DNA of 64,000 nucleotides, from positions 2,666,001 through 2,730,000 of the forward strand of contig NZ_AP025032.1 in NCBI RefSeq assembly GCF_019973775.1, read 5' to 3'. Each line of letters opens with the position of its first letter. Position 1 is the stretch's first letter. The notes under the pieces were generated by a model. It was given only the letters and a program-made list of their open reading frames with translations. It did not search any database and was not told the DNA's origin. A program made the position numbers and the translations under genes. Below, in pieces: positions 1 through 9,225 of the stretch. This DNA comes from Aureimonas sp. SA4125 (GTDB lineage Bacteria; Pseudomonadota; Alphaproteobacteria; Rhizobiales; Rhizobiaceae).

Positions 1-773
1 TGATCGGCGCCGGGCGCCATGAACGCACCCTGGAACGGGCGACCTATCGCAACGGCTACCGGGACCGCTCGTTCGATACCCGGCTTGGCTCCTTGCAGCT
101 TCGCATCCCCAAGCTTCGACAAGGCAGCTACTTTCCGCCGTTCCTGGAACCGAGAAAGCTCTCGGAGAAGGCGCTTGTCGCGGTCATCCAGGAGGCCTGG
201 ATCAGCGGCGTGTCCACGCGTCGCGTCGACGATCTGGTGCAGGCCATGGGACTGTCGGGGATCGGCAAGAGCACGGTGTCGAAGCTGTGCAAAGATATCG
301 ACGACCGCGTCGGCGGCTTTCTCGATCGCCCGCTCACCGGCGACTGGCCCTATCTCTGGCTCGACGCGACCTACCTGAAGCAGCGCGAAGGCGGCCGTAT
401 CGTCTCGGTGGCGGCAATAATCGCTGTCGCCGTCAACACCGACGGCAAGCGCGAGATCGTCGGCCTTCACATCGGGCCCTCGGAAGCGGAGACCTTCTGG
501 TCGACCTTCCTCAAGAGCCTCGTGCGCCGCGGCCTTTCCGGCGTGAAGCTCGTGATATCGGATGCCCATGAAGGGCTGAAGGCCGCCATCCGCCGGGTGT
601 TCAGCGCCTCCTGGCAGCGCTGCCGCGTCCACTGGATGCGCAACGCCCTGTCCTATGTCCCGAAGGCGCAGCAAAGCATGGCGGCTGCGGCCCTGCGCCA
701 GGCCTTCATCCAACCCGATCGCGCCGGCGCGGCCCAGGCGCTGCGCCACGTCGCCGACCAGCTCCGGGGAAAG

Positions 774-2139
774 GTAATTACCCACCCCCGCATTCCGTAG
801 AATGTCAGGCGCCTACCGTCTCGAGAATTGTGTTGAAGACGTTGCCCCCTTGGCGCAGCCGGGCGGTATCGACGACGGTTCGGATGTCAGCTTCGCCTTC
901 GGCGGCCCACATGGATCGATAGCCGTTGGTGACCTTGCGCTGGATCACGGCCGGTCGCAGGGCGCGCTCGCAGCCGTTGTTGGTGGCCTCGACCATCCCG
1001 GTCCAGAGAGTGAAGGTCAGGAGCTGGTCGCGCGCTCGCCTGAACTTGTGCTGGACCACTCGAGCGAAAGGGCAGGAGGTCGGTGCGGCGAGGATCTCGG
1101 AAAGACTTCGCTCCAGTGCACGGCGCTTGGCGACGATGGTCGATGCGGCGAAGGTCGTGATGCCGCTGGCCAAAGCGAAAGCCTTGGACAGCCAGATCCG
1201 CAGCCGCGACGGCAGCAGATCCTCGCCCGCCTGTTCGGCGTAGGCGACGTCGCGGGCCAGATGAGCCAGACAGGTCTGATGGGCGTCGGCATGTCCCTGC
1301 TGGGCAGAGTAGCGATCGGAACACCAGACCTTTGGCCGGTGCCCGTCCATCAGGGTCCTGACCACGATGGCACCACGGGTCGGAGCGGCACGATGGACGA
1401 CTGCGTCATCGCAGCGAAACACCCATTGGAAGGCGTTGCTGCCTTCGATGCGAACGCCGGTCTCGTCCGAGGCCACCACCTTGGAGCGGCGCAGGGCGGC
1501 AATGGCGAGATCGCGGTCGGCGACGAAGGTGCCCTGCGCCCGGCGCAGCATGTTCATCAGCCCGCCCTGGCTGATCTGCAAGCCGAAGAGATCGGCCAGA
1601 GCTTTCTGAAGCCGTTCATAGGACAGGGCCTGGAAGGTCTTAAGATAGGTCGCCACCGCATGCAGCCGCGGCCCGAACGGCGTCCCCCTTGCCGCATCGG
1701 GCAATCCCGCTGAGACAAGCGTGCCGCAGGAAGGACAACAAACCGAAAGCCGGCGATGACGCGTCACGAACGGCTTGATCTCCGGCAGATCGACCGTCTC
1801 GTACGTGCCGCCGATCTCCGCGGGAAGGCTATCGGCCAGGGCTGCCTGGCAGCAGGAGCATTGCTCGGGACGGTGATCGACGAGCCGATCGAAATCCTCA
1901 CCCATCGCTCGGCTGTGGCCTTCGTGACCGGGCTTGGCGCCGCCAGGTCTTGCCTGCTCACGGCGCTCCTTGCGGTCACTAGACGGAGGCTTCGAGGATG
2001 TGCGTGACGTCTTCTCCGGACGCTGAATCTTCAGCACCAGATCGATCAACTCTTCCTTCGTCAGACGCTGCAAATCACCGCGATCCATCCGTCCATGGAT
2101 TCAGGGAATTCGGCCCGTGACAAGGGGGTGGGTAATTAC
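774..2139 (-). mobile_element. IS66-family element copy 1 (1366 bp)
   Basis: The ends carry a 16-bp perfect inverted repeat, GTAATTACCCACCCCC at 774-789 and its complement at 2124-2139. The element is flanked by an 8-bp target duplication, GGGGAAAG, at 766-773 and 2140-2147, the size expected for IS66. It sits inside an IS256 transposase. The copy at 33908-35273 has the same length in the opposite orientation. Only the transposase gene is present; the tnpA and tnpB accessory genes of classical IS66 elements are absent. Confidence 0.96.
805..2088 (-). CDS. IS66-family transposase (single-ORF type)
   Basis: The 427-residue protein begins with a short charged coiled region, then a serine/proline-rich stretch (SSKPPSSDRKERRE) typical of IS66 TnpC. 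A zinc-binding motif follows (CSCCQ ... CCPSC, about residues 65-105). The catalytic domain shows SDETGV, CSDRYS and a late glutamate in MVEATNNGCERALRP, consistent with a DDE triad. It is identical in sequence to the copy at 33959-35242. Recent transposition is likely because both copies are intact with clean target duplications. Confidence 0.95.
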   Translation of the reverse strand: MDRGDLQRLTKEELIDLVLKIQRPEKTSRTSSKPPSSDRKERREQARPGGAKPGHEGHSRAMGEDFDRLVDHRPEQCSCCQAALADSLPAEIGGTYETVDLPEIKPFVTRHRRLSVCCPSCGTLVSAGLPDAARGTPFGPRLHAVATYLKTFQALSYERLQKALADLFGLQISQGGLMNMLRRAQGTFVADRDLAIAALRRSKVVASDETGVRIEGSNAFQWVFRCDDAVVHRAAPTRGAIVVRTLMDGHRPKVWCSDRYSAQQGHADAHQTCLAHLARDVAYAEQAGEDLLPSRLRIWLSKAFALASGITTFAASTIVAKRRALERSLSEILAAPTSCPFARVVQHKFRRARDQLLTFTLWTGMVEATNNGCERALRPAVIQRKVTNGYRSMWAAEGEADIRTVVDTARLRQGGNVFNTILETVGA

Positions 2140-2518
2140 GGGGAAAGTGTCCCAAGCTCGGCAGCTTCATCGACGACAGCGAGACCGACGTGCTGGCGCA
2201 TCTGGACTTTCCCGGTCAGCATCGGACCCGGATCCATTCGACCAATTCCCTGGAGCGCCTGAACAAGGAGGTGAAGCGGCGCGCCGATGTCGTCGGCATC
2301 TTCCCGAACGAGGGCTCCATCATCCGCCTCATCGGCGCCGTCCTCCTCGAGGCCAACGACGAATGGCAGACGCAAAACCGCTACATGCAGACCGAACCCA
2401 TGGCCGAACTCATGTCCAACAGCACCAAGCCCGAAACCGTACGTATTTCCACCGCAGCCGCCTGAAACCGAGCCGCTTCAGTTACACCCCAATTTCCACC
2501 ACGTTGACGGACACGACC

Positions 2519-2709
2519 AGCGTCAGCGGCCCGAAGATGAAACTCATTGGCACAAGTGGTCGGCGCTGCTCCCGGTGACCTTGCGCGATGGAACGCTCTA
2601 CACGGGCAGCTCATGCAACGGTCAGCTTTGGCGGCGGCGAACGGAGACGGGATATGAGTATTCTGCCGATGAGGGCTCTTTCGACGAATGGGCTGACACG
2701 CAGATTTAG
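2519..2709 (+). pseudogene. 3' remnant of a gene cut by the IS256 insertion
   Basis: Directly after the IS256 right end an open frame continues for about 62 codons to a stop at 2709 (...HKWSALLPVTLRDGTLYTGSSCNG...DEWADTQI). The 5' part must lie left of the window, beyond the IS. The stop overlaps the stop of the converging tail gene by 4 bp, as expected for a real compact phage gene end. I do not recognise the family. It may be a small gene at the distal end of the prophage tail region. Confidence 0.5.
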
Positions 2710-4856
2710 GCCGCCTGCGCTGCCAGCCGTGCAATCAGAGCGTCGCGCTGTACCGTCGTGACGACGCTGCCCGTGATGAGGTTCCACGTCTTGCGTCGCC
2801 CGATGAAGCCGTTGCCAGTCGCCGCCATCCGAAGGCCTGTCGCGGTCCACGAGGGCTTGGAATACGACACGTTGACTGTCGCAATGCCGTCGCGATAGAG
2901 CGTCAGGGTCGTCCCGTTGTAGTAGAGGACATAGGCGTGAGGCACGTTGAGCGCCGCGTCCGTTGGCTCCGTCCCGATGACGCTTGCCCCGACGAGCTGC
3001 ACTCGCGAGGTGCCGGAGGCGAACCGTGCTTGCAGGCCGCCAGTGCCGAGGAACTGCCAGAGGATCTTCAGCGACGCCGAAGTGGACGCCTGGAACGGCG
3101 TGTCGATCCAGGCGATGATAAACGGCGCCGAGGCGGTGTTGAGCGCCCCGTACAGCGCCGCATCTGCCGCCTCCAGATAGGTCACCCCAGAGAAGCGGAG
3201 ACCGCGCTGTCCCTGCGCTTCGCCGAGCACGAACTGCGGCTGTTTGGCGGGAAGTGCCGTGCCCCCCGTGGCGTTGACCATGTGATAAGCGTTGGCGCTT
3301 TTGTCCTTGGCCTTGTGGACGATCTCGAAGTCCTTGGCGGGGATCGTGCCCGCGTCGTCGGAGAACAAGGTGTCCATGTCATCGAAGTCGAAGGCCGCAA
3401 CGATCCCGGTCATTGTCGATGGCGAGGTCTGCCCTGCCTTTTCGACATCGGCCGCGCCAATCGCATCAATGCGAGCCTTGAGTGCCGCACGAGCAGCGAC
3501 GGCCCCGGCGTCCACGGTATCCGGCAGCGACGCGACGCCCAGATAAAGGCGGTTCTTCTGGGCCGCAGACACGAACGGCTCGGCTGCGGCAATCTTCCGC
3601 TGGGCGTAGTGATCCGGCTTCACGCCGGTATGGATCGCGTTATAGGCATCAAGCAGGGCGATACGGTAGAGTTCGCCGCCTAGCGTTGCCGGGTGAACAC
3701 CATCCTGCGGTGTCATTCCGCCGGTAAGCTGCTTCCAGAAATCCCACGACAGGAGAGATGGCCCGTATCCATCGAAGGCCGGTGCATCAAGGACCGTGTT
3801 CCAGCCTCGCCCAGACAGTTTGTTGCTCGGGTTGAATGCGCCCATGTTGAATGGTCGCATCCCGTTGGCCTGATTGGCGATCGAGACCGAAGGCCCGTCG
3901 ACCACGTGCTCCTGCAAAATGCCAGTCGCGCCGCCGGCATCGTAGTTGAGGTTGCTCACAAAGGTCGGGCCGACGTAAATCATCTGCCGCGAATTGGCAG
4001 CGGCCCATGCGTCGACCGCGGCGACATCGGCAATGATGGCGTCCCGCTGCCCCTGCGTCCGCGCCACCCATGTCTGCGTCCCGCCGAGGAAGTAGTTCGG
4101 GCCGTGATCCATGATGACGCGGGCGATGTAGGGGCGCGGCTGAACGAGCTTCACAAGCTGTTCCGTCAGCATGTTTGCCGTCAGCGCACCGGAGCGAGCC
4201 ATGGCGACGAAGATCGGATCGCGCGTCGGATAGCGGGCCTGTGCGTCCGTGCGAAGCTGGCCTGCCTGGGTGTTGCTGATCGTGATAGACATGCCGACCA
4301 CGGCGTGAATGTCGTTTCGCAGCGGGTCGGTCTGAAGCTGGTTGATCTGGAAGCCGAAGAAGTGCGTGGCCGTCGTCGCGTAGCGCAGACGGTACTTCGC
4401 CGCCGCCGAAGCGGGGATGTCGATAAGCTGATCGATGTTGTCGGCCGACTGCGTCTGCATCGGCACGAAGGAGATCGGCGCATACGTGCCGCCTCCGTCC
4501 GTGCTCTTGTCCATGGTGAGCGTGCGGGCCGTCGCGGCGCCCGACGTCGTGGTCAGATAGAGGACCGCGCCAGGGGCGACGATCTCCGGCAGGTCCAAAA
4601 TGAACTCGCCCGTCCCATTCGCGGCGACGCTGAAGGTCGGCAGAACATTCGCCGCGTTCGCGCCCATCAGGGCGGCCAGATTGTTCGCATCGCTCGTCGT
4701 GCCCGTTACGGTCGCGAAAGTGGGTTGAACCCGCCAGTCAGTGACAGGCATCACGTCCGGCACGGCCCCACCCTGTCCAAGAGCGAGTGTGAACGGCCCG
4801 AGGGATAGCCCTGCATTCCCCGGTCCTATCCGCAGGCCGCCCATAACGATCCCCAT
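2706..4856 (-). CDS. Phage tail receptor-binding/appendage protein with probable SGNH-hydrolase and C-terminal LamG-like domain
   Basis: This 716-residue protein is the last structural gene of the tail cluster. Residues 1-180 look like a beta-rich attachment region. Residues 183-400 carry a set of motifs compatible with an SGNH/GDSL hydrolase: GMS (Ser190), a block-II-like glycine near 223, GPN (Asn254), and DGVHP (Asp385, His388). Residues from about 470 to the end read like a concanavalin/LamG sandwich (GLRFSG, YVLYYNGTTLTLYRDG). Position next to the fibre genes suggests binding and possibly deacylation of surface polysaccharide. The esterase role is inferred, and block I is atypical (GMS rather than GDS). 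Confidence 0.62.
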   Translation of the reverse strand: MGIVMGGLRIGPGNAGLSLGPFTLALGQGGAVPDVMPVTDWRVQPTFATVTGTTSDANNLAALMGANAANVLPTFSVAANGTGEFILDLPEIVAPGAVLYLTTTSGAATARTLTMDKSTDGGGTYAPISFVPMQTQSADNIDQLIDIPASAAAKYRLRYATTATHFFGFQINQLQTDPLRNDIHAVVGMSITISNTQAGQLRTDAQARYPTRDPIFVAMARSGALTANMLTEQLVKLVQPRPYIARVIMDHGPNYFLGGTQTWVARTQGQRDAIIADVAAVDAWAAANSRQMIYVGPTFVSNLNYDAGGATGILQEHVVDGPSVSIANQANGMRPFNMGAFNPSNKLSGRGWNTVLDAPAFDGYGPSLLSWDFWKQLTGGMTPQDGVHPATLGGELYRIALLDAYNAIHTGVKPDHYAQRKIAAAEPFVSAAQKNRLYLGVASLPDTVDAGAVAARAALKARIDAIGAADVEKAGQTSPSTMTGIVAAFDFDDMDTLFSDDAGTIPAKDFEIVHKAKDKSANAYHMVNATGGTALPAKQPQFVLGEAQGQRGLRFSGVTYLEAADAALYGALNTASAPFIIAWIDTPFQASTSASLKILWQFLGTGGLQARFASGTSRVQLVGASVIGTEPTDAALNVPHAYVLYYNGTTLTLYRDGIATVNVSYSKPSWTATGLRMAATGNGFIGRRKTWNLITGSVVTTVQRDALIARLAAQAA

Positions 4857-4860
4857 GCCC

Positions 4861-5145
4861 TCAGCCCTTGGTCACGGCGAGGACGGCGTCGCCCGGATTT
4901 GCCAGTACGCGGGCATAGACTTTCTCGGTGGTGATGTCCGTCAGCGCCATGGAGTCGCGCCCGGCCCCGGACTGCAGCACGTGACCGGATTCGAATGAGT
5001 TTGTCGGAACGGTCGCAGCAAGGGCGATCCGCACTCCTGCGACGCTGAGAAGCTGCAACGTGATGTTTGCCGCCCCTTCAGCGACCAGTGTCCAGCCAAC
5101 GGCGGCTCCAGGGATCAGAACGTTTGGTTGCGTGACATAAGCCAT
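4861..5145 (-). CDS. Small hypothetical phage tail-region protein
   Basis: The 94-residue product starts MAYVTQPNVLIPGAAVGW and is rich in small and beta-branched residues with no signal peptide or membrane helix. It sits 4 bp upstream of the large receptor-binding gene and just downstream of the fibre-assembly gene. I chose ATG at 5145 because the frame upstream of it has shadow-like composition. I do not recognise a family. It may be a small structural or trimerisation protein of the tail tip. Confidence 0.7.
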   Translation of the reverse strand: MAYVTQPNVLIPGAAVGWTLVAEGAANITLQLLSVAGVRIALAATVPTNSFESGHVLQSGAGRDSMALTDITTEKVYARVLANPGDAVLAVTKG

Positions 5146-5191
5146 CAGTAATGTCTCCATAAGCGTACTCGTGCTGGCCGACTTGACGACC

Positions 5192-5899
5192 CTATGCCGG
5201 CCAGCCCTCGTCGGTACCGATGGCCGCCACGGCCTCCTCGTTCTCGGCTGCGTCGAGCTGATCCTTGAGGCTCCAAGCATAAGCGATCACCTGGGAGCGC
5301 CAGATGCCCATCGCGACCATTGCCGAGGCGACGACGCTCGCCGATGCGGTGAAGGTCTCGTCTGCAGCGTCGCGGATGCCGATCGGATCGGCGCCTTGGC
5401 CAGAGGTGATCATGGCATCTGCGACGCCCTTCAGACCCAGCCAGTTGATCGCGTCTTCTGCCCCGCGTTGATCCAGCGTGCGTATGCCCGCCGTGGACCC
5501 GAAGTTGTGCCGATAGCCGCCAGCGATGATCGTGTCACGCCGGGCGTTTATCGCTTCCCGCTTGTCAGCTTTCGCGCGATCGAGCGGTGCCAGGCACAAC
5601 CATGTGCCGTTGGCAGCGCGGACCAGCGGGTCGTGCCAGCCGCATTCAACTGGCTGGCGCCCATCTCCTGGCGATGCGTGCCGGAACCCCGACGAGTCGA
5701 CATGAATCGTTTCGAGGGTCTCGACGTCGATTACGGCCCCTTCAACGACTCGGGCACGCGCGAGGATCTCTTCGGCAGACATCCCATGAGCCCAGTCTGG
5801 AGCGGGGACCGAGATATCGACATGGGCATCCGCGTCGAGAAGTGCTGCGACAACTGTCTCGTCCTGAATGACAAGGCGCATCAATCTGATCTCCTTCAA
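5192..5899 (-). CDS. Tail fibre assembly-type protein, DUF4376-like
   Basis: The 235-residue protein has a C-terminal region (RAKADKREAINARRDTIIAGGYRHNFGSTAGIRTLDQRGAEDAIN) resembling the DUF4376 module found in tail-fibre assembly and tail proteins. The last part (VVASAMVAMGIWRSQVIAYAWSLKDQLDAAE) is helical, as in that family. Its start overlaps the stop of the upstream fibre gene by 4 bp (ATGA), indicating translational coupling. A chaperone role for the fibre is inferred from order and domain. Confidence 0.7.
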   Translation of the reverse strand: MKEIRLMRLVIQDETVVAALLDADAHVDISVPAPDWAHGMSAEEILARARVVEGAVIDVETLETIHVDSSGFRHASPGDGRQPVECGWHDPLVRAANGTWLCLAPLDRAKADKREAINARRDTIIAGGYRHNFGSTAGIRTLDQRGAEDAINWLGLKGVADAMITSGQGADPIGIRDAADETFTASASVVASAMVAMGIWRSQVIAYAWSLKDQLDAAENEEAVAAIGTDEGWPA

Positions 5900-7491
5900 A
5901 TGTGGCAGCCGACGCGGAATGTCGGATTGGTTGTCAGTCGCGAGAAATTGCCGACATAGACGTTGATCCCATACCTGTTCACGTCAGTGCTGAAGACGCG
6001 GAGGTCACTGGCACCCGCTGCCCCATAGGTGGACTGCACGCCTTCGGGGATGGCGTAGGCATAAGGTGTCATCGCCAGATTGAGCGGCAACGTCGCTGAA
6101 CCGGAAAAGGAGTCGGGCCCGCCGGTGACAGGAACGGTGAGAACCGTGTTGAAGTTGATGACGCCGCGGTTCACGAGACGGGTCAGAGTGACCGCACCGC
6201 CACCACTCACAACCACCCGAGCGGCGAGCATGTTGTCGTGGTTTCCATCGAGAGCGGCGTTATCTTCCGGAAAAAGGCTCGGGTTGTAGGTGGTGTCCGC
6301 CACGTTGCGCGCCATCCACCGGCCCAAAGGCCAAGTGCCCGCAGGAGCGTTTGCAGAGCCTGGCGGATACCACCGGATATGGTGGGTGAAGCCAGACGCG
6401 ACAGTGAAGGTCAGGGCTCCGGCACCGTGGAGGTTGAGGTATTCCTGAAGGTTGAACTTCAAGAGGCCGCGCCAGGTGAACTCAACTGTTGGAAGTATGG
6501 TGACCGTATTCGCCCCTGTTGCGAAGTCGAAAACACCGTCGATCCGATTGACGTGCGGAAACAGCAACGAAAACGACGCTCGCTGCTGAAATGCAGCCTT
6601 TAGAGATCGATCGTCAATGAGCTCGACCCATGGGCTGTGGGCGCCAGCATTATCGGTCGTCGCAAACAAAAGAGGTTTGCCGGAAGCAACAGCTGCTGGC
6701 AGCGCGAGGCGGAAAAACGCGTTTGGTGAACCTTGATCCTGCGCGTTGTGCACGAAGAACTCGGAGCCGTCGCCGGTAACCTGTGCAGGCGCGTTGCTCC
6801 CCAGACCAGTCAACCGCCGCGGCGCATACCCTGGCCTGACGTTGGCTAAGTCGCCCCAATTGTTGGCGGTGGCTATCCCCTGCGGCCCGCGCAGAGGCTT
6901 GATGACGCGCCCGAGGTGCAGGGGCACGACAGGGCGACTTGCGCTGGTCAGAGCATCGACATCGGACCCCGCCGCCAGGATGACGAAACCGTAGTTGCTT
7001 TCAGACGCGAAGGCCTGCTGCCAGGCGCCAGCAACTTTTCGATAAGGGATAGACTGATCGTTGGCCCATATGATCGAATTGTCCTGCGCACCCTGAAATA
7101 TCCACCCGGCTGCCGTGTATTCAGCGATCTGCCCTGCCTTCCCCGCCCAGGCGCCGGTCGCGCCGTTCGCAACGACGTACATCGCCCCTGCGGACGGGGT
7201 TGCCGGTGGGGTTGCCACCTGAAACGACTCTACGACAGTATTGGGAATGCGCGTCAGGCCGACGATCGTGCGGCCGCGATTGACGAGCATCGAGCGGATC
7301 GCCTGCCACACCTGTGTCAGGTCGGCCGCTGATGGCGTCAACCCGGCTTGCGCAATCAGGTATTCGAGTTCGCGCTGTGGGTCCTCGATAGCCGCTGCCG
7401 GCACTTTCGAGCCAGCTACCGCTCCAGGCGTATTGCGGTCGACATAGGGCGCGTCCGGGTCGGTGGACCCGAACGGGGCTTGATATTCCAT
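5896..7491 (-). CDS. Phage tail fibre protein
   Basis: This 531-residue protein starts MEYQAPFGSTDPDAPYVDRNTPG and has an N-terminal helical module (PAAAIEDPQRELEYLIAQAG...LTQVWQAIRSML), seen in many rhizobial phage tail proteins. A DUF2793-like region follows (GAMYVVANGATGAWAGKAGQIAEYTAAGW...GA). The remainder is beta-rich and low in charge, as expected for a fibre shaft and tip. It follows the baseplate genes and precedes a fibre-assembly gene. Host-recognition function is inferred. Confidence 0.78.
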   Translation of the reverse strand: MEYQAPFGSTDPDAPYVDRNTPGAVAGSKVPAAAIEDPQRELEYLIAQAGLTPSAADLTQVWQAIRSMLVNRGRTIVGLTRIPNTVVESFQVATPPATPSAGAMYVVANGATGAWAGKAGQIAEYTAAGWIFQGAQDNSIIWANDQSIPYRKVAGAWQQAFASESNYGFVILAAGSDVDALTSASRPVVPLHLGRVIKPLRGPQGIATANNWGDLANVRPGYAPRRLTGLGSNAPAQVTGDGSEFFVHNAQDQGSPNAFFRLALPAAVASGKPLLFATTDNAGAHSPWVELIDDRSLKAAFQQRASFSLLFPHVNRIDGVFDFATGANTVTILPTVEFTWRGLLKFNLQEYLNLHGAGALTFTVASGFTHHIRWYPPGSANAPAGTWPLGRWMARNVADTTYNPSLFPEDNAALDGNHDNMLAARVVVSGGGAVTLTRLVNRGVINFNTVLTVPVTGGPDSFSGSATLPLNLAMTPYAYAIPEGVQSTYGAAGASDLRVFSTDVNRYGINVYVGNFSRLTTNPTFRVGCHI

Positions 7492-7850
7492 GATGGCTCC
7501 TTGGATCAGTCGTCGTCAGAATTAGTCGTCGTTGTAGACGAACTCCGGCCTGGTCCATCCGGGCGCGATGTCGGCAAAGAGGCATTCCAGCCCGTCGGCA
7601 TCGAAGATTTCAAAGAGCGGATCGGCGCCGCACTCGCTTTCCCCGCAGATGAAGTAGTCGACGCCCAGGTCGTAGACGTGGACGACCCAGAACACTTCCT
7701 GCAGCTTGTCGCCGGTGGTGTGCTCGCCGCCGCATTCCGAAAAGCCGCACTCGAAGACAACCGGCTCCTCGATTTCGATCCGGTATCCCGCCTGTCGCGC
7801 GAGCCGGACGAAATCCTGCGGCGTGATGGTTGCGACCGACCGCACCTTGG

Positions 7851-9225
7851 GGTCGTGTCCGTCAACGTGGTGGAAATTGAGTGTAGCTGAAGCGGCTCCG
7901 TTTCAGGCGACTTCGGTGGAAATCTGTTCGGGTTTTGCAGTGTTGCCCATGGCCATGAGGTCGGCCATGGGTTCGGTCTGCATGTAGCGGTTCTGGATCT
8001 GCCATTCGTCGTTGGCCTCGAGAAGGACGGCGCCGATGAGCCGGATGATGGATCCCTCGTTCGGGAAGATTCCGACGACGTCGGCACGCCGCTTCACCTC
8101 CTTGTTCAGGCGCTCCAGGGAATTCGTCGAATGGATCCGGGTCCGGTGCTGACTGGGAAAATCCATGTGCGCCAGCACGTCGGTCTCGCTGTTGTCGATG
8201 AAGGCCCCGAGCTTTGGACACTTTCCCCGAAGCTGGTCGGCGACGTGGCGCAGCGCCTGGCTGGCGCTAGCACGATCGGGCTGGGCGAAGGCTTGGCGCA
8301 GCGCGGCCGCCGCCATGCTCTGCTGCGCCTTCGGGACATACGACAGGGCGTTGCGCATCCAATGCACCCGGCAGCGCTGCCAGGAGGCGCTGAACACCCG
8401 GCGAATGGCGGCTTTCAGCCCTTCGTGAGCATCCGAGATCACGAGCTTCACGCCGGACAGGCCGCGGCGCACGAGGCTCTTGAGGAAGCTCGACCAAAAC
8501 GTCTCCGCTTCCGAGGGGCCGATGTGAAGGCCGACGATCTCGCGCTTGCCGTCCGTGTTCACGGCCACGGCGATTATGGCGGCGACCGAAACGATGCGTC
8601 CACCCTCGCGCTGCTTCAGGTAGGTCGCATCCAGCCAGAGGTAGGGCCAGTCGCCAGTGAGAGGACGGTCGAGGAAGCCGCCGACGCGTTCGTCGATGTC
8701 TTTGCACAGCTTCGATACGGTGCTCTTGCCGATCCCCGACAGCCCCATGGCCTGTACCAGATCGTCGACCCGCCGGGTGGAAACGCCGCTGATCCAAGCT
8801 TCCTGAATGACGGCAACCAAGGCCTTCTCCGAGAGCTTTCTCGGCTCCAGGAACGGCGGGAAGTAGCTGCCCTGCCGAAGCTTGGGTATCCGAAGCTGCA
8901 ACGAGCCGAGCCGCGTGTCGAGCGAGCGGTCGCGGTAGCCATTGCGATAAGTCGCCCGTTCCTGCGTCCGTTCGTGGCGCCCGGCGCCGATCATGCCTTC
9001 AACGTCGACCTCCATAAGGAGCTGCATCACGCTCTCGGCTATCGTTCTCAGGAAATCGCCGTCCCCGGCTTTCGCAAAAAGCTCGGCAAGCGGTAGTCTG
9101 TCCTCGGTCATCGGGTTCTCCGGTCAGGTTGAAGTCTCGCAACTCCACCTTAGCCGCCCTATCCGGTGACCGCCTCAGCCACACCTTTCAATGTCGGAAT
9201 TTCCACCACGAGCGCGGACACTACC
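7851..9225 (-). mobile_element. IS256-family element copy 2 (1375 bp)
   Basis: The ends are GGTCGTGTCCG at 7851 and the complement of GGTAGTGTCCG at 9225. The inner termini share GTGGTGGAAATT. It is flanked by GCACCTTGG at 7842-7850 and 9226-9234, a 9-bp duplication within the 8-9 bp range of this family. The length equals that of the copy at 38222-39596, which lies in inverted orientation about 29 kb away. Confidence 0.95.
7903..9111 (-). CDS. IS256-family (mutator-type) transposase
   Basis: The full-length 402-residue protein has the family hallmarks: an N-terminal region MIGAGRHERTQERATYRNGYR, and catalytic motifs WLDATYLK, VISDAHEGLKAAI and STNSLERLNKEVKRR providing the DDE residues. It is identical to the protein at 38336-39544. 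No frameshift or stop is present, so it should be active. It lies inside the gp48-like baseplate gene. Confidence 0.96.
   Translation of the reverse strand: MTEDRLPLAELFAKAGDGDFLRTIAESVMQLLMEVDVEGMIGAGRHERTQERATYRNGYRDRSLDTRLGSLQLRIPKLRQGSYFPPFLEPRKLSEKALVAVIQEAWISGVSTRRVDDLVQAMGLSGIGKSTVSKLCKDIDERVGGFLDRPLTGDWPYLWLDATYLKQREGGRIVSVAAIIAVAVNTDGKREIVGLHIGPSEAETFWSSFLKSLVRRGLSGVKLVISDAHEGLKAAIRRVFSASWQRCRVHWMRNALSYVPKAQQSMAAAALRQAFAQPDRASASQALRHVADQLRGKCPKLGAFIDNSETDVLAHMDFPSQHRTRIHSTNSLERLNKEVKRRADVVGIFPNEGSIIRLIGAVLLEANDEWQIQNRYMQTEPMADLMAMGNTAKPEQISTEVA

Larger units (their letters stand above)
1..2465 (+). pseudogene. IS256-family transposase, 5'-truncated by window edge and split by IS66
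   Basis: Reading from base 3, the frame matches the intact 402-residue IS256 transposases from about residue 41. It runs to 773 (ending LRGK), jumps the inserted element, and resumes at 2148 (CPKLGSF...) to a stop at 2465. The catalytic stretches WLDATYLK and VISDAHEG are visible in the first part, and STNSLERLNKEV in the second. It cannot make a full transposase. Substitutions relative to the intact copies, such as FIQPDRAGAAQ for FAQPDRASASQ, show divergence. Confidence 0.93.
1..2518 (+). mobile_element. IS256-family element, left end off window, interrupted by an IS66-family element
   Basis: The right end finishes with CGGACACGACC at 2508-2518, the same end as the two intact IS256 copies in this window. 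The left end lies before base 1. The coding part is clearly diverged in nucleotide sequence from the other two copies, which encode identical proteins, so this is an older or separate lineage. It is split at 773/2140 by the nested IS66 element. Confidence 0.9.

Noticed and set aside
802..1713. Long open frame opposite the IS66 transposase (also at 34334-35245)
   Set aside because: It is the antisense shadow of a recognised transposase and occurs identically in both copies.
8131..9096. Long open frame opposite the IS256 transposase (also 38351-39316)
   Set aside because: Antisense shadow with no independent support.
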